Of a DNA stretch of 64,000 nt, positions 22,787 through 34,792 are shown in pieces. The notes beneath the pieces were generated by a model that did not search any database, had not been told where the DNA came from, and saw only the letters and a program-made list of their open reading frames with translations. The translations under genes and the position numbers were made by a program. This DNA is from Odiellus spinosus (taxonomy: Eukaryota; Arthropoda; Arachnida; Opiliones; Phalangiidae), in assembly GCA_963920705.1 (NCBI GenBank), contig OY987237.1, positions 10,942,601 to 11,006,600 on the forward strand, given 5' to 3'. Position 1 is the stretch's first letter. Each line of letters starts with the position of its first letter.

Positions 22787-24565
22787 TTACATTTCCGGTC
22801 GACGAGCTACAACGACGGCATAATTTACCACCCATGTTATTTTCCCATCTTTGGATTTTTTGGGAGATTTCTTTTTGGCCATTTTTACGAGATCTTTCAC
22901 GAAAGTAGATCTTTTAGCTTCCGGAACTGAAGATACGGCTTTTTGCATTAACGTTACGACGCAGTCTAAAATGAGCCATATAAAAAAACCAGAGGGTCTT
23001 TGTTTAGCCTTCCTTATGTCTCACAAAGATTGGTTTAATACCTTTGTATTCTTCACTGCAAGAAAAGGTGTACTTGAATTCTACTAGTTTAGTTTTGAGA
23101 ACTTCAAACCCAACTTGCTCGAAGAGGGCCGAATATACGCGATCGGCATGAGGATGATGGAACCATAAACGATTGTAGTTTTGATCAGTCATATCGGAAA
23201 GAATGTCTGGTATGTCCTGTTACAAAAGTAAAATTTGTTTAACAGACCGATTAAGCTTAGGGGCTACGTTCAACGACGCGTATCGGAGAGTACCGGGGAT
23301 ACCGCCTCCATAGAAAAAACTTCAAGTGGTAGCGTATCGGACGCTTCGCTGAACACGGCCATGGTCGTGCTTGATGGACTAAATACTAAGCGGCACCTTG
23401 AAATATTTCTTCCATGTAGAGGAATTGATAACTTTATTGGCAGCCGCGTGCAAATCGACTGGTTTTGTAGCAGGAACAGCTATAAAACACTTTCCCCCTG
23501 GTTTTAAGCACCACATAAGGTTCCTTAGAGCTACAGATTGTTCCCTGGCCCACAAAAGAGCGTGAGAAGAAAATATCCAATCGAACTTGCCACCCCATTT
23601 GAGGTCAAACGACTTGGAGTCCTCGATGTTGACTTCCGCAAAGTCTAACATCTCGTCCGCGTACTTATTAAAGGCGAAATCAACGGAACCCGGATCTAAG
23701 TCAACACCTAATACACTCCACACCTGTAAAATCCATAATAAGAAACACTTGACCTTTGATTCTTTTGAAGATAAATTGCAAAAGTACTTGAGGCATTCTA
23801 TCGGCTAGTTGACGAGTAGTTTCACCCTTACCACAGCCTACTTCCATGACAGTGGCGTGGTTCCATTCGTAGATGGATGACAATTCCGTTAAACACTCGG
23901 TTATAAGAATGTTTTGCGCCGCGAGTAAATAGCCTTTACTTCCAGCTTGGCCGAGAGAACCAGCTAACTCGGCAGATACGTTCGAAAGATTACTCAAGTT
24001 TGACCTATGCGTTTATAAACAAACCCTTTTAGACATTGAGATTCAAAGATATACTCAAAAGAACACTGCTCCAGAATTGTATAAAGATGACGGACGAGGA
24101 ATATATAACCCCCAAATAAATTCCCATGGCCATCAAAAATTGTTTTTAAAAGAGATGGGTTCCCACTCAGATACACTAAATACTTTCTGGTTATGGCCTT
24201 ATAGATAAACGAAAGTAGACGTAGGCGCTTGACCGAAAACTCATATACCCTAAAAATTTTAGAGGGAGAGTATAATTTTACCTATTTTACAATGCTCTCT
24301 TTAGTAAACGTAAAGAATCTCAACGAAACCCACAAAATTTATTTTTCGCCCGTGATTCATATTCCATGACCATTGGCTAGGGCAAGGGCTAGGGGAGATC
24401 CCCAAAACGACCTAACAGATTGACTGAGGGCTAGATACAGGTGAGCCCCCTAATACTGCTAACACACGAAAGGTCCACAACTCCGACTAATTACCTGCTC
24501 GAACGGGCAGATGCCCCCGATAAACTACCTTTACTGCCACGCAGAAAGGTTGAAAGTGTAGCCAT
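22787..24565 (-). CDS. Class I SAM-dependent methyltransferase, JHAMT-like
   Basis: Coding exons on the minus strand: 24495-24565, 23788-24004, 23397-23723, 23042-23216, 22787-22965; joined length 322 residues. It has the Rossmann SAM-binding motif EVGCGKG (75-81), the acidic post-II loop GVDLDP (102-107), a motif-IV-like FDWIFSSHALLW and LKPGGKCFIAVPATKP, a layout like juvenile hormone acid O-methyltransferases and related small-molecule methyltransferases. The substrate cannot be read from sequence. The first exon adds about 24 Ser/Arg/Gly-rich residues without acidic ones (MATLSTFLRGSKGSLSG), which could be a mitochondrial presequence (inference); the frame before this ATG is closed by a stop. 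A 5' untranslated exon may end at about 24640 (donor GTAAGT, intron of about 60 bp). Exon 1 to 2 joining is inferred from matching phase; the other junctions are well supported. It is divergent from CNTD1. Confidence 0.85.
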
Positions 24566-25486
24566 TTCAAATAAAGCTAAAATGAAATAATTCTGAAGTA
24601 CTTCAAGTAAAACTACATTCGAATAAAATCAAACTTACGGTTGCAAGAAACCACCGCCCAAAATATTTACTGCTGTGCTGTTATCAATACAAGTTAGAAT
24701 GATAAAAAAGAAAAAAAAACGTGATGTGAGGTGCTTTCTAATTACGGCAACAGTGACACTCAGTGCAGTTCCGCATCTTTCATAAAATCTCACATCCAAG
24801 AGGACTGCTGGTATCTGTTTTTTAACAACGTACACGAAGAGGGAAGACCGTCTTTCCTTGAAGAACAGCAGAGATTCAGAGAGGAAATTATTTTGTTGAT
24901 TTTTTTTTTCGCGGGGGTATATTTCTATTTATACCATAGAAGAAGCACGCAGACGCGAGTGGTTGCCATTTATTTTAAGACGTATTGAAAACAAAAAGGA
25001 TATGTTCACTGCTAACAGTGTTTAAGAAGAATCTTCATGGTCTCAACAATAATCATATGTTTAAATATAAGCGCCTGTTCGAGCAAGTTCGAGTGACTCA
25101 GAATACATACACCGACATCGGATGATTAAGAAAAATGCACTTATTTTCAATCTAGGTCATAAATCAGTAACAATATATATGATTTTTTATATGTTATTAA
25201 AATTAAAGACAATTTCTTTAAAGTTTTAAAGAACAATTGTAATTATTTTTAATAATTTATATCTTGACATATTTATGGTCCTTCCAAAATAAAAATCTGG
25301 CAACCCAGTATAGTAGTGATTAGAATGGCGGGAAATTTACAAATTTGCGTCTGTTAAATAGATTTCGTAAAAGTTGTGTTTTGGAGAATCCCTTGCTCAG
25401 ATTTACATCTAAATTAGTTTTATTTAATAGATGTATTATAATAAATAAACCCAAAACACTTTTAAAGGTTGCCAATTCGAACAACC
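24566..25486. promoter_or_regulatory. Shared upstream region of the methyltransferase and CNTD1
   Basis: The two genes are transcribed away from each other with about 920 bp between start codons. Within it, a minus-strand open stretch (about 24640-24840) ending in a strong donor GTAAGT is best read as a 5' untranslated exon of the methyltransferase because the joined frame closes just before its ATG. No TATA box or defined motif was assigned. Confidence 0.45.
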
Positions 25487-26772
25487 ATGGATAATACCCT
25501 TAAAATGTTAAATGAATGTCCCAAATTTTGCGTAGATGGGGAACCATCAGATAGAAAATCCGAAAATTTTTTGGAAGACTGGTTATTTTATTTGGCCAAA
25601 GAAAATTCCAAAGCTCAAAACGAAGCAAACGATTTTAGGGTAATTAAAAATTTAAAACCACAACTAGACAATACCATGATTAAAGTATCAATTCAAACTT
25701 TTCCATAGGACAATCTTTGCTCAAAAGGAGTCGTGGAATTGCTTTTCAATATAACCAGGGCGTTCTCACTAGAGAAACTAAAAGAAGTCCAATTCCTCGC
25801 TGTAGAAATTTTAGACCGTTTTCTCTTCCAGCACGTAGGTGAATTACGCTCTCACGTAAATGGAAATAAGAGTAAGCTCACTAAATTTTAAAGTAACACC
25901 TAAAATTATTTGTTTGCAGCGTTTTAATCAGGGCTTATTATACAAAATTACTTTAGCGGCCAAAAAAAACCACGATTGGGATGAAGTTCAGAAGAGAATC
26001 ACTAACCAATTACTCCTCAGAGCTTGTAGCTGTGTTCAAATAGCAAGTAAAATCAACAATCTAAAGTTTGTAAGTGCATTACGACTAACCTAAGAGGGCA
26101 CAGCATTTATACCAACACTCCTTCAGTTTGTAACTGGGGATATGGTTAAAAAATGGCTGGAAAAAGATGGCTATTACTACAACCTGGATAACCTAATGAA
26201 CTCCGAGATGCGCATTATGAAGACATTAAACTACAAGATTGAGATCTTGACTCCCTTAACCTACGTAGAAACTCTCCTAGAAATTATTAGTCACCTTAAT
26301 TCCAATATTAAACCTTCAAAAATCTACCAAGCTTCAGTTTTCTGTCTGGAAATATTTTATTTGAACCGAAATGATATTTACGAAGACCTTTTCCGCAATC
26401 ATTTTTCTATCAATCGAGAGAATGCTATGGTAATTTTATTCACTATTTAGGGCTCGTCTCAAAGAAAGATTGTTAAGCTACTTGACATAAATTGAAAAAT
26501 ATTTTTATATATTTCAGACAGAATCCATAACTACTCCGATCAAATCAAACAAATCTCTAGAGATTTCTGAAACTGGAGAGTCTTTTCGTAAAGTCAAAAG
26601 CGATTACATGTTACTCGCTTCGGCTATCCTAACAGTCGCCGCTGGTTACATAAATAAAACAACTCAAAACATGGTAGGCAATAAGCTCGCTGACGTTACG
26701 CGATCCCCTTTGTGGTGTATAGAGCAATTTGCCGAAATTATTGAAAAATACGTAAACCCACGTAAAGTCTAA
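25487..26772 (+). CDS. CNTD1: Cyclin N-terminal domain-containing protein 1
   Basis: Five exons: 25487-25639, 25709-25855, 25920-26069, 26127-26429, 26518-26772; 335 residues, close to the human protein (about 330). CNTD1 and worm COSA-1 are cyclin-like proteins that mark and mature meiotic crossover sites. The cyclin box is visible as FSLEKLKEVQFLAVEILDRF, LLLRACSCVQIASKI and MNSEMRIMKTLNYKIEILTP followed by TYVETLLEII; the C-terminal part has SDYMLLASAILTVAAGYI. All five exons join in phase 0. Intron sizes are 69, 64, 57 and 88 bp. The first donor was chosen at AGG|GTAATT because it keeps the spacing of the family alignment and skips an in-frame TAG; the exon 2-3 boundary could shift by a few codons. 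No AATAAA was seen close to the stop. Confidence 0.9.
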
Positions 26773-27679
26773 CTTCTAGACCAGTTATAACATTTTATCT
26801 TAACCAACATTCCCCTCATTTTAAAGGGAGGGTGAAGTGGTAATGAAGTGATTATTGATTCTACTAATAATTTTAAATAACAAATTAAAACATTCGGGAA
26901 ATTTACTTGCCTAAATATGCAAAAAAAAATCGTAAAAGATTATGGCGGTTAATTAAAAGGAGAACCTCCGAACACCCCTTTTGGCTTAAAAATCACGACG
27001 AGCGAAAATAAACAAGAGATTTAGCACGCTTCAAAGAGTGTGTCATGGGTATTCTATTATTAGCCAAAGTTGGGCCATCTTTTGATTGTTCGCATGTTCT
27101 CCTTTTAACTGAATATCAAAATCAGAAGGTTTTAGATTTTTTTATAAAATTCAAATTCACTTCCTGAATGTTTTATGTAAATATGTGTTAAACTGGGCGC
27201 ATACAAACGTCGCAACTAAACAAAATCACCCCAGGGAAGTCGAGTAGACATTTGTAGATGGTCGAGTGACAACTTGGGATAGTTAAAATTCTCAACAACT
27301 TCAATAAGCGGCGAATAATAAAAAAAAAACACTATTTCCCTCTTCATCCTCCCTTTAAGGGACCATTCCCAAAGTTCCTACTTTTTTAATAAGTCTTAAC
27401 ATATAAAAGTGTCAAAGATTAATTTAATATTAAATATTTTATTCTGAAGTTTAATCATTTGGTTTTACTTCGCTAGTCATTGATAAAGATTCATAAATAA
27501 ATATTTATTCAAAAAGCTTAATTGAGCCAAAGCGTGATTTTTTTCAAAAATAACACAACCTATTTACAATTTAAATTCTAGGCAGATCTCTAAAATTAAA
27601 ATAAACCGACTAAAATGCGAGGGAAAAAAAAATAACACCCTTTTTCTCTACTATAGATTGTTAAAAAGCGTAATAATAC
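26773..27679. other. Convergent intergenic stretch with two repeats
   Basis: This lies between the 3' ends of CNTD1 and TMEM185. It contains a copy of the GAAGAGGAAAATGAAG-type repeat (26820-26905) and an element at about 26943-27172 whose right part recurs at 60621-60711. A TTTATT at 27504-27509 could serve as the TMEM185 polyadenylation signal. Confidence 0.55.
26943..27172. repeat. Dispersed element (GTTCTCCTTTTAA type), copy 1
   Basis: The left end TTAATTAAAAGGAGAAC and the internal block GTTCTCCTTTTAACTGAA are inverted repeats bounding roughly 180 bp. From 27080 rightwards (TTTGATTG, GTTCTCCTTTTAA, CAAAATCAGAAGGTTTT, TGAATGTTT) the sequence is shared with 60621-60711. No coding capacity. 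Confidence 0.55.
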
Positions 27680-30134
27680 TTAATCTGGCATTTCTATAAA
27701 CATGGCAGGCACAATGGCGCGAGGTTCGGACGAAGCGCCCGAATTTCGCTTGTAATTGGTTCTTAAACCAGGTTTTCTAGTCGATAAATTTAAGCTCGAC
27801 GTTGTTGCGTCTACGTTTGTCCTTTCTATAATTTCATTTTCGTCATTGTGTAGACTGTACGAAATGTTGCCGTACTCTTGGAGTAGAGGACAAACACCCA
27901 ATAAAAACTGGCAGAAATCTTTACGAATTCCAAACCACCCTAATTTTTGGCCAAATTATCATTATTAATCAAATTGATTGAAAGAAATTATGGATTAATG
28001 AAGGGTTAGTTGCGTATTACTATTATTGATTAAGCTTAAAAATAATGTTGGCCAAGAGTTAATGGTTTCATTCTATCGCCTTTGAAGGGGAATGTAAGCT
28101 CAAAAGTCAAAAACTATAAAAAAAAAAAAAAATCAACTTAAAGCAACTGGCGGCTCTGGAGGAGCCCCTGTGAAAGTCTCTTCCCTGATGCACGCCAAAT
28201 ATGCCTTACCAAAGGCAGGAGCCAATGGGACCCACATACACTTATAAATCCCTCCCTCCTGCCTTTGGTAAGGTAAATTAATTGTGTAGCAGAAAAGCAG
28301 GAATTTAGGAGAAACTCTAGAGACGCCAGTTGCTTTAAGTAGCCTACAGATTGGGCATCTTCTCAATTTACATGACAAAAAAAATCTGCCTGGTCTTTCG
28401 TGCTAAGTTGCTATGAGAATGACAAGAAGGCAACCATTACCAACTAGAAATAAATAAATTTCTCAAGTCTAGAGGTTCTTTCTATATTAAATGGCGTCAT
28501 AAATCACAATGCTAGACTAACAAGACTATTTTCGAGATGAAGAACCAATAGAAGTTATGAAAGCCTTAATGAACTATCTCTGCAATCTAGTTAGAATCAT
28601 TAATCGGGGATCCCCAGTTTTCTAATCGGTGACCCTGGTCTGAATGCAGGTTTTTTGAGTTTGGTTTTCCACGTGAAGTGGGGATAAAAAACCTAACCCT
28701 TGGAGAATATTCCTATATGATTCCTAAGCCTAATAAAGAAGCTGGGGATATCTGAAAAAAAAAAAAAAAAAACGCAACTATCCCTTTAAATAATAAAAAA
28801 TTGTTTTCTTACATTGATTTCCTCCTTTTGATCCGAATGATAAAAGGATTAAAACAATGAATGTAAAATACAATGGTATCGATGTAGCCACAAAACTCAA
28901 ACTACGATCGCTACTGTCCAATTTATTCGAAAGTAATACCTGAAATTCAGGAATTCAAATGTGGGGGTAAATTGTTATTAGGGTAACGGGTTCAATTGGT
29001 AACAAACTTAAATTCTTAAAAATGAGATTAGACTATCAAAATTAACTAGTAGAGATAATTATGATGGAAATATAAATCAAATACATCGTATTGTGCTTCC
29101 ATAGCAAAGCAAGAAAACTTTAAACGGACATGTTTTGGAAGGATAGTTTTAAGTAAATTTAAGAAGAAAAAAAAAAAAAAAAAAAAATGGAATAAATGGT
29201 TTTAACTTTTAACATAAAAATTAGAATTTTGGGCAAATTCTGGCCCACCTAATCTCATTTCACGCAATGGATCTTGTTTTGTATATTTATAAATAATAAA
29301 GTTAAATAAACGTACCAAGAATACAAGAAGAGGCACCACAATCATGCTGTAAGACACGGCGGAATTCATACTAGTTCGTCGTTGTTCCGGACTGACTTCA
29401 GGTGTGCGCAGTAAAATACTCGCAAAAATTATAGAGTAAAGAACGCCAATGATGGCTAAACACATGATTATCCATAAAGGTACAAATACTACGACCCAGC
29501 TCCAATTCAGGAAGTCATCCAATCGTAAAGCCAGAAAAATGAATTGTAATATGTTGACTGAACAGAAGAGTTCAAGCTGGGATCACAAAAGTACGCATTT
29601 AGTAAATAGCCGCCTCTAAACTGACTGGTACGGAATTACCTCGAAAGATCGATCGTGTTTGACAGCCCAAATGCACACTAAGATCGATATGACTGAGATG
29701 AAAATGAGAGGAATGAAAACTAAGATCCATAAGTGACGTCTGTTTTCAAGTTTATCGCAGACGAGAAGTTCAAACATAAATAATAGTAGTTGCAACGCTA
29801 AACTAATAAGCATGGCCTTATATTGAATGTATCCTTCACCCTCCAGGCGATGTTGAGGATGTTTCCACCAAACGTGAGAGCCTACCGTAGCTCCCAATAT
29901 AACCATAAATTTCCAAACCCATAAGGGCCAAAAAATCGCCCAATAACTCCATTTAATTGCTCCATCGAGGCGTAGTGAGAAGAGGAAACTAAATATTAAG
30001 AGGCACAAATAGACGAGAAATTTGCTGTAAAAAAAAACAAGGCTTAACAAAAAAACCGCTTCCCCGCGGGCCGCTGTTGAAAAATGCAAACAGTACCTTG
30101 GATTAAAATCCTGAAAAAGGCTCTGCAAGTTCAT
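27680..30134 (-). CDS. TMEM185: Transmembrane protein 185 family
   Basis: Five exons on the minus strand: 30097-30134, 29640-30024, 29316-29576, 28813-28939, 27680-27939; joined length 356 residues (human TMEM185A/B about 350). The family is a conserved multi-pass membrane protein of poorly defined function. Signatures are MNLQSLFQDFNPSKFLVY, RLDGAIKWSYWAIFWPLW, LVCDKLENRRHLWIL, KHDRSFELELFCSVNILQF, VVFVPLWIIM, SPEQRRTSM, SKGGNQWWFGIRKDFCQF, LQEYGNISYSLHND and the C-terminal IEMPD. About seven hydrophobic segments are visible. Every junction restores the frame. Intron 4 (873 bp) holds a foldback element at 28138-28338. It lies head-to-head with TMEM165. The C-terminal tail after NISYSLHND is poorly conserved and basic. 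Confidence 0.95.
28138..28338. mobile_element. Foldback element in TMEM185 intron 4
   Basis: The 15 bp ends TTAAAGCAACTGGCG (28138-28152) and CGCCAGTTGCTTTAA (28324-28338) are exact inverted repeats, and the inner blocks TTACCAAAGGCAGGAG and CTCCTGCCTTTGGTAA also pair exactly. The inserted 200 bp has higher GC than the surrounding intron and encodes nothing recognisable. Confidence 0.8.
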
Positions 30135-31281
30135 AACTTCATTTATTGAAGATAGTACATTATTTTCGTATTCATTGTGACTTTTTAAACTAATCTAATA
30201 TTAGTTATGTTACTAATGAAATAAAATTAGGCTATGGCCAATTTGCCATGGATGTATGGAGAAACTGAAGCTGTGAAGTGAAAAGGGCTCTAACATAAGA
30301 GCAGACAGCTTTTTCTAAGCATCAGCCATGGACGGAAATATGCACATTTCACTGGACCAAAATGTTTTTTAGGATTGGGCACAAGTTCACAACATTAACA
30401 GCTCAGTGGATTACCACGAGCTTTAAAAACTCCTTGTTAATAAATGCTCCAAGTTCCATTGCCTTCGTTAGCTAACAAGATACTAAAAATATTCCATTCA
30501 GTTATTATTTATCCTAGTAAAGTGGAAATGGAACCAAGAAGGATCAGATGTCTGATCCTTCTTGACGGAACTAACATTCGAATTTCGCGCTTTACGCTAT
30601 TCCGATTCGCTACCAGTGATTTCCAATAATTTTCGATTACGTTCTTCCTAAGAAAAAAAATTTGATTTTCAAGGTAGAGGCGCAGTCGGATGCCGGAGGT
30701 CTGACATTCAAGGCCTGCGTATTATAATCCGAACATATTAAATTATATTTAAAATGTTTAAAGTCTTTTCTTAAAAGCATGGTGAGTTACACATTAATGT
30801 AAAGCTTTATGTCTTATCTTAAATTTGTCTGTAACTTGTAATATAGATTATTATCTAGCCCAAGGCCTAATTTTTTCTTTGTTTTAACTTTTACTTATAA
30901 ATGATAAAACCTTTCGATATTTACTATATGCGAAGATATCGTACCTATAGGCCTAGCATAGCCGTCTAAATTATTAATATATGCGGCAATGGGCCTAGTA
31001 ACCTTTAAAAACAAAAGTGAAAAAGATTTTCTCTACTACAACACAAGTACACAACACACTGACTGTCTGACAACTTAGGAAGTCACAAGAGCACAGGCTA
31101 GAGCTAGACCACTCAATCTTTAATGTACCCTATAATTTCGTCATCAGTCCGCACGTTGAAATGATACGAAATATATTTAAAACTATAGATTTCGAGTGAC
31201 TATCGCGATCTCTCCTCTCAACAAACAACGCCGGTTCTTGGAACATTGAAAACTACCTACGAAAGATCTGAATTTATTAAA
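30135..31281. promoter_or_regulatory. Head-to-head promoter region of TMEM185 and TMEM165
   Basis: The start codons of two divergent membrane-protein genes are about 1.15 kb apart. The interval contains a near-perfect inverted repeat at 30535-30564 (CAAGAAGGATCAGA and its complement with a 2 bp centre). No specific promoter element could be assigned. Confidence 0.4.
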
Positions 31282-34216
31282 ATGTGTCGAAAATACAAGC
31301 CATTCGGATTAAAAACTATAATTGCGCTGTGTGTCATAGCTCTGATTGTATTACCAGTCAGAGTACAGTCAAGTGGCGATTCAGATGCTTCAAACTCTGA
31401 AGCTGAAAAAAATGAAGATAAACCGGACAACTTGGACAAAAGCGCCGATAAAGAATCGAGGAAAGTTCAATATCCAGACCAGTATGAGGGGGTAAGTCAT
31501 ATTATATGTATATTTTTTGAAATAACTAGATCTTTGAATTATTTCGTAATTGGTTTATATCAAATAATGGTTTCCAATAACAATTGAAGGTGTTTAGAAA
31601 CTTGTTAGTCTAGCATAGTTCCATGTAAATATCACGCATGAGTAATAAATAAAATGAATACAGGTACAGGGTCAACAGCTGTTTTTCTATCTAGCAGAGT
31701 AGCAGCCTTAGAACAAATTACCTTTACCTGTTTACCAAACACCAATAGCGGGACTCTAATTGGGTTGAACAAATTTATACGAAGGAGCAAATAATTTTAT
31801 AATCAAAAACAATGGATCTAACCTCGAAAGTTATGAAGGTAAAATTTCAATTTTAATTTTAAAATATTATATTCACATCTAGGTTGGTGGAGATTTTAAA
31901 AAACCAAGTGATATTTTAAAGAAATTCCAAGGTGGAAATATGGGTTTCATTCACGCTTTTGTCGCATCATTGTCCGTCATAATCGTGTCCGAATTGGGTG
32001 ATAAAACTTTCTTTATCGCGGCAATTATGGCCATGAGGCATCCACGTTTTACGGTATTCATGGGAGCCGCATTAGCACTTTTTCTAATGACTATTTTATC
32101 TGGTAATTAAACCCTTCAAGTACCTTTTTGGGCCTATGTAGCTTTTTGTTGTAAATGGTCTAATTTGGTCCAAAATTTGGAAGTAAATAACACACGGTTA
32201 TTGTCTAAATTTTGGACTTAAATAGATTCCAGCAGACTTCTGACTATTAAGGCCTTAATTTTTAGCCACTTCGAATTAAAATAATGATTGAAGACAAATA
32301 TTTTTTTCCAGCTTTCTTGGGTTTCGCGACTACGGTGATTCCTAGAGCGTACACTCATTACATATCTACGGCGTTGTTCTTTCTTTTTGGATTAAAAATG
32401 CTAAAAGAAGGTACGATACTGTAGGGTCTTATAAGTTTATCAAATTCAACATCTAATTATTTTTATTAGCTTATTTTATGTCTCCTGACGAGGGCCAAGA
32501 AGAGTATGATGAAGTTCATAAAACCATTACTAAAAAAGATGCGGAGGTAATATAACTTATCCTAAATATTAATTAACGTGTCCTTTGATTTATAGTAAAA
32601 AAAAAAAAACACAATCAGTCAAATTAATCAGTATCCCCGTCAATAAAACTTTGCTTCGCTTTTAAGTTTCGCAGATTGGTCTTATCAATGATGTTTTTTT
32701 TTTATTTTTTAAGATTATTTCCCTTTTCCCCCCACCTTTGCTCGTAACAACGTAAACCGTTAGTTTTGTCATCTTTAAATGTTGTCATCTGGCAAATTTC
32801 CAAATATTTGACAAGGATTAAACGCTTCTGATTAACTAACAATCGCGAGTGCCTCTTCAATGGACAATAAAAACCATTTTTCAAGGTTTACGAAAGACGT
32901 TAGAATTTATTCTATTCATTTATAGATTTGAAGACTAATTTGACAAATAGAATGAAATTAATAGATGTTATGGCCGAAAAATTAGATTAATATTGACTCT
33001 GTTGAGCGTCGCCAATGGTGTTAAAACCAAATGTGCTTTGTTTCTGTACGAGTCAGGGATTTCCAAAAAAGGGCAAAAGGTCAGGGATTTCAAAATGACA
33101 AAAACTACCTTTATTTGGAAATCACTTTTGGATACGAAGTAGTTCTATTTTAGACTAAAATTGATTTCTTTCCCACTCTAAAAACAGTGCAACTAGAAAT
33201 TCTAAAACCCATATTTCTTGGTTCCTTTAAGATTAAACAATTTATAAAATGTGTTTAACTTCATTTTATTGTAGGAAGATAAAAAAATGCTCCCCGCTGA
33301 CGAAGAGACGGGGATAAAAATTAGTCGAGGTTCCGCTATCAGACGGAAACTGATGGTTTTCTTCTCTAGAGTTTTCTTAGAATCATTTTCCATGACCTTT
33401 CTTGCGGAATGGGGGGATAGATCGCAATTGACTACAATCATTTTAGCCGCTCGAGAGGTTGGTCCTTAAGATTAATCTTAAATTTGATAAGAAATTATTT
33501 ACGTTTCTAATTCTGATTTTATTTTTGTTTCGTTTACGTTCAATGTTTGATAGGACGCTATAGGAGTAACTTTAGGTTCAATTCTCGGTCATGCTTTATG
33601 CACGGGATTAGCCGTATTAGGTGGTCGAATGATAGCGCAACGAATATCAGTTCGTACTGGTAAATATAGTTAATAAAACTTTTTTTTTTGGAAGGGGAAG
33701 GTATAAGTATATTTTTGAAGTTAATGGAAAAATTAAAGGACAGGTCTAGTTTAAATTGACGGGAACTTTTTGATTCGTTAAGATTTGAAATAGAATTCAT
33801 TAAAAGTTTTGATTTTAAATAAACTTAATAAAGTTACAAAATTTCAACGATGATTAAAGGGAGATTTAAAAGAATGGAGTCAAAAAAGACTTTTCTTTGG
33901 CTTCAATCTGAACCCTAGAATTCCCATTTTGTTACTTGGTCCCCAAACCACCATAAAATCAGTATTTGGCCATTAAATCCCCCTGGTTGCCCCGGTTACG
34001 ATAACACACGCTTCCACCTTCTTACCGCCTCCCATAGAAGGTAGTCGCGTGTTCAGTATATCCAGACAAATATTCCTTATTTATGAATTCCTGTTAAAAC
34101 TTTGAAATTTTATCTTTCTCTTGTATTCTTTTTCAATTATTTTAGTAACATTTGTTGGCGCAATAGTCTTTTTGATTTTTGCCGTTACTTCACTCGTTAT
34201 GGGACCCGGATCATGA
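31282..34216 (+). CDS. TMEM165: TMEM165/GDT1 family cation/proton antiporter
   Basis: Seven exons: 31282-31491, 31883-32102, 32312-32410, 32470-32546, 33275-33457, 33554-33659, 34146-34216; 321 residues, near the human length of 324. GDT1 proteins exchange Mn2+/Ca2+ for protons in the Golgi and are needed for glycosylation. An N-terminal hydrophobic segment (IIALCVIALIVLPVRVQS) is followed by an acidic, Ser-rich luminal stretch. The two hallmark motifs are SELGDKT (ELGDKT 107-112) and AEWGDRS (EWGDRS 247-252), each in a three-helix half, joined by a charged loop (DEGQEEYDEVHKTITKKDAE). All splice junctions keep frame, with mixed phases. An upstream in-frame extension would need a non-ATG start, so ATG 31282 is preferred. 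AATAAA lies at 34321-34326. Confidence 0.95.
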
Positions 34217-34792
34217 TGAAAATTATCAAAATTAGTCCCTTTTTTTTTGGTTAAATATTTTGAAAACTTTTAAACCTATGAGAAAATTTTTTTACCGTTT
34301 CATCCTGAACAATGTTAAAAAATAAATACGCCAAGGGCAGCTTCTTTAGAAGAAATTTAAAGAACTGTTTTTATAGAAACTGATTTGTATAAAGTTTCTT
34401 ATAAACTATGTCTTAAAAGGAGGCTGAAGAGGAAAATGAAGCGTATTAAAACATTCGGAAAATCATACTTGTTTGAATTGTGAAAAAATTCATATTTTGG
34501 CATTGAATTAAAGGAAAAATTAGTCTAATATTTCGTTGGGCTTAAGAGGATTCAAGAGATTAAGTACAATTTAAAGAGTGTGCAGCGTTGATTTTATTTT
34601 ACAGAAGCTGTAGCCTTTTTTTGATTAATTGGAAGTTATCCTTTTAAAGGTATACTAGATTGTTATAATAAGTTATTTTTAAACCATTTGAACTATTATA
34701 ATTTGCATCAAAAACGCATGAAAGGTTTCGAGGTAATTTACAGTTAATTATCAAAGTCACGAACTAAATTCGCTAAGCCTAAATCAGAAATT

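Noticed and set aside
23994-24244. An 84-codon minus-strand open stretch after a good acceptor, ending at TGA
   Set aside because: It could be spliced to exon 1 of the methyltransferase to make a short protein, but it has no family resemblance, and the alternative acceptor at 24004 joins the same exon to the methyltransferase domain in frame.
24640-24840. Minus-strand frame with a hydrophobic segment resembling a signal peptide and ending at a GTAAGT donor
   Set aside because: Joined to the next exon it stops just before the methyltransferase ATG, so it is better explained as untranslated leader.
25685-25708. A possible 24 bp intron in CNTD1 skipping an in-frame TAG
   Set aside because: An upstream donor (AGG|GTAATT at 25640) gives a normal 69 bp intron and a gap-free alignment with the CNTD1 family.
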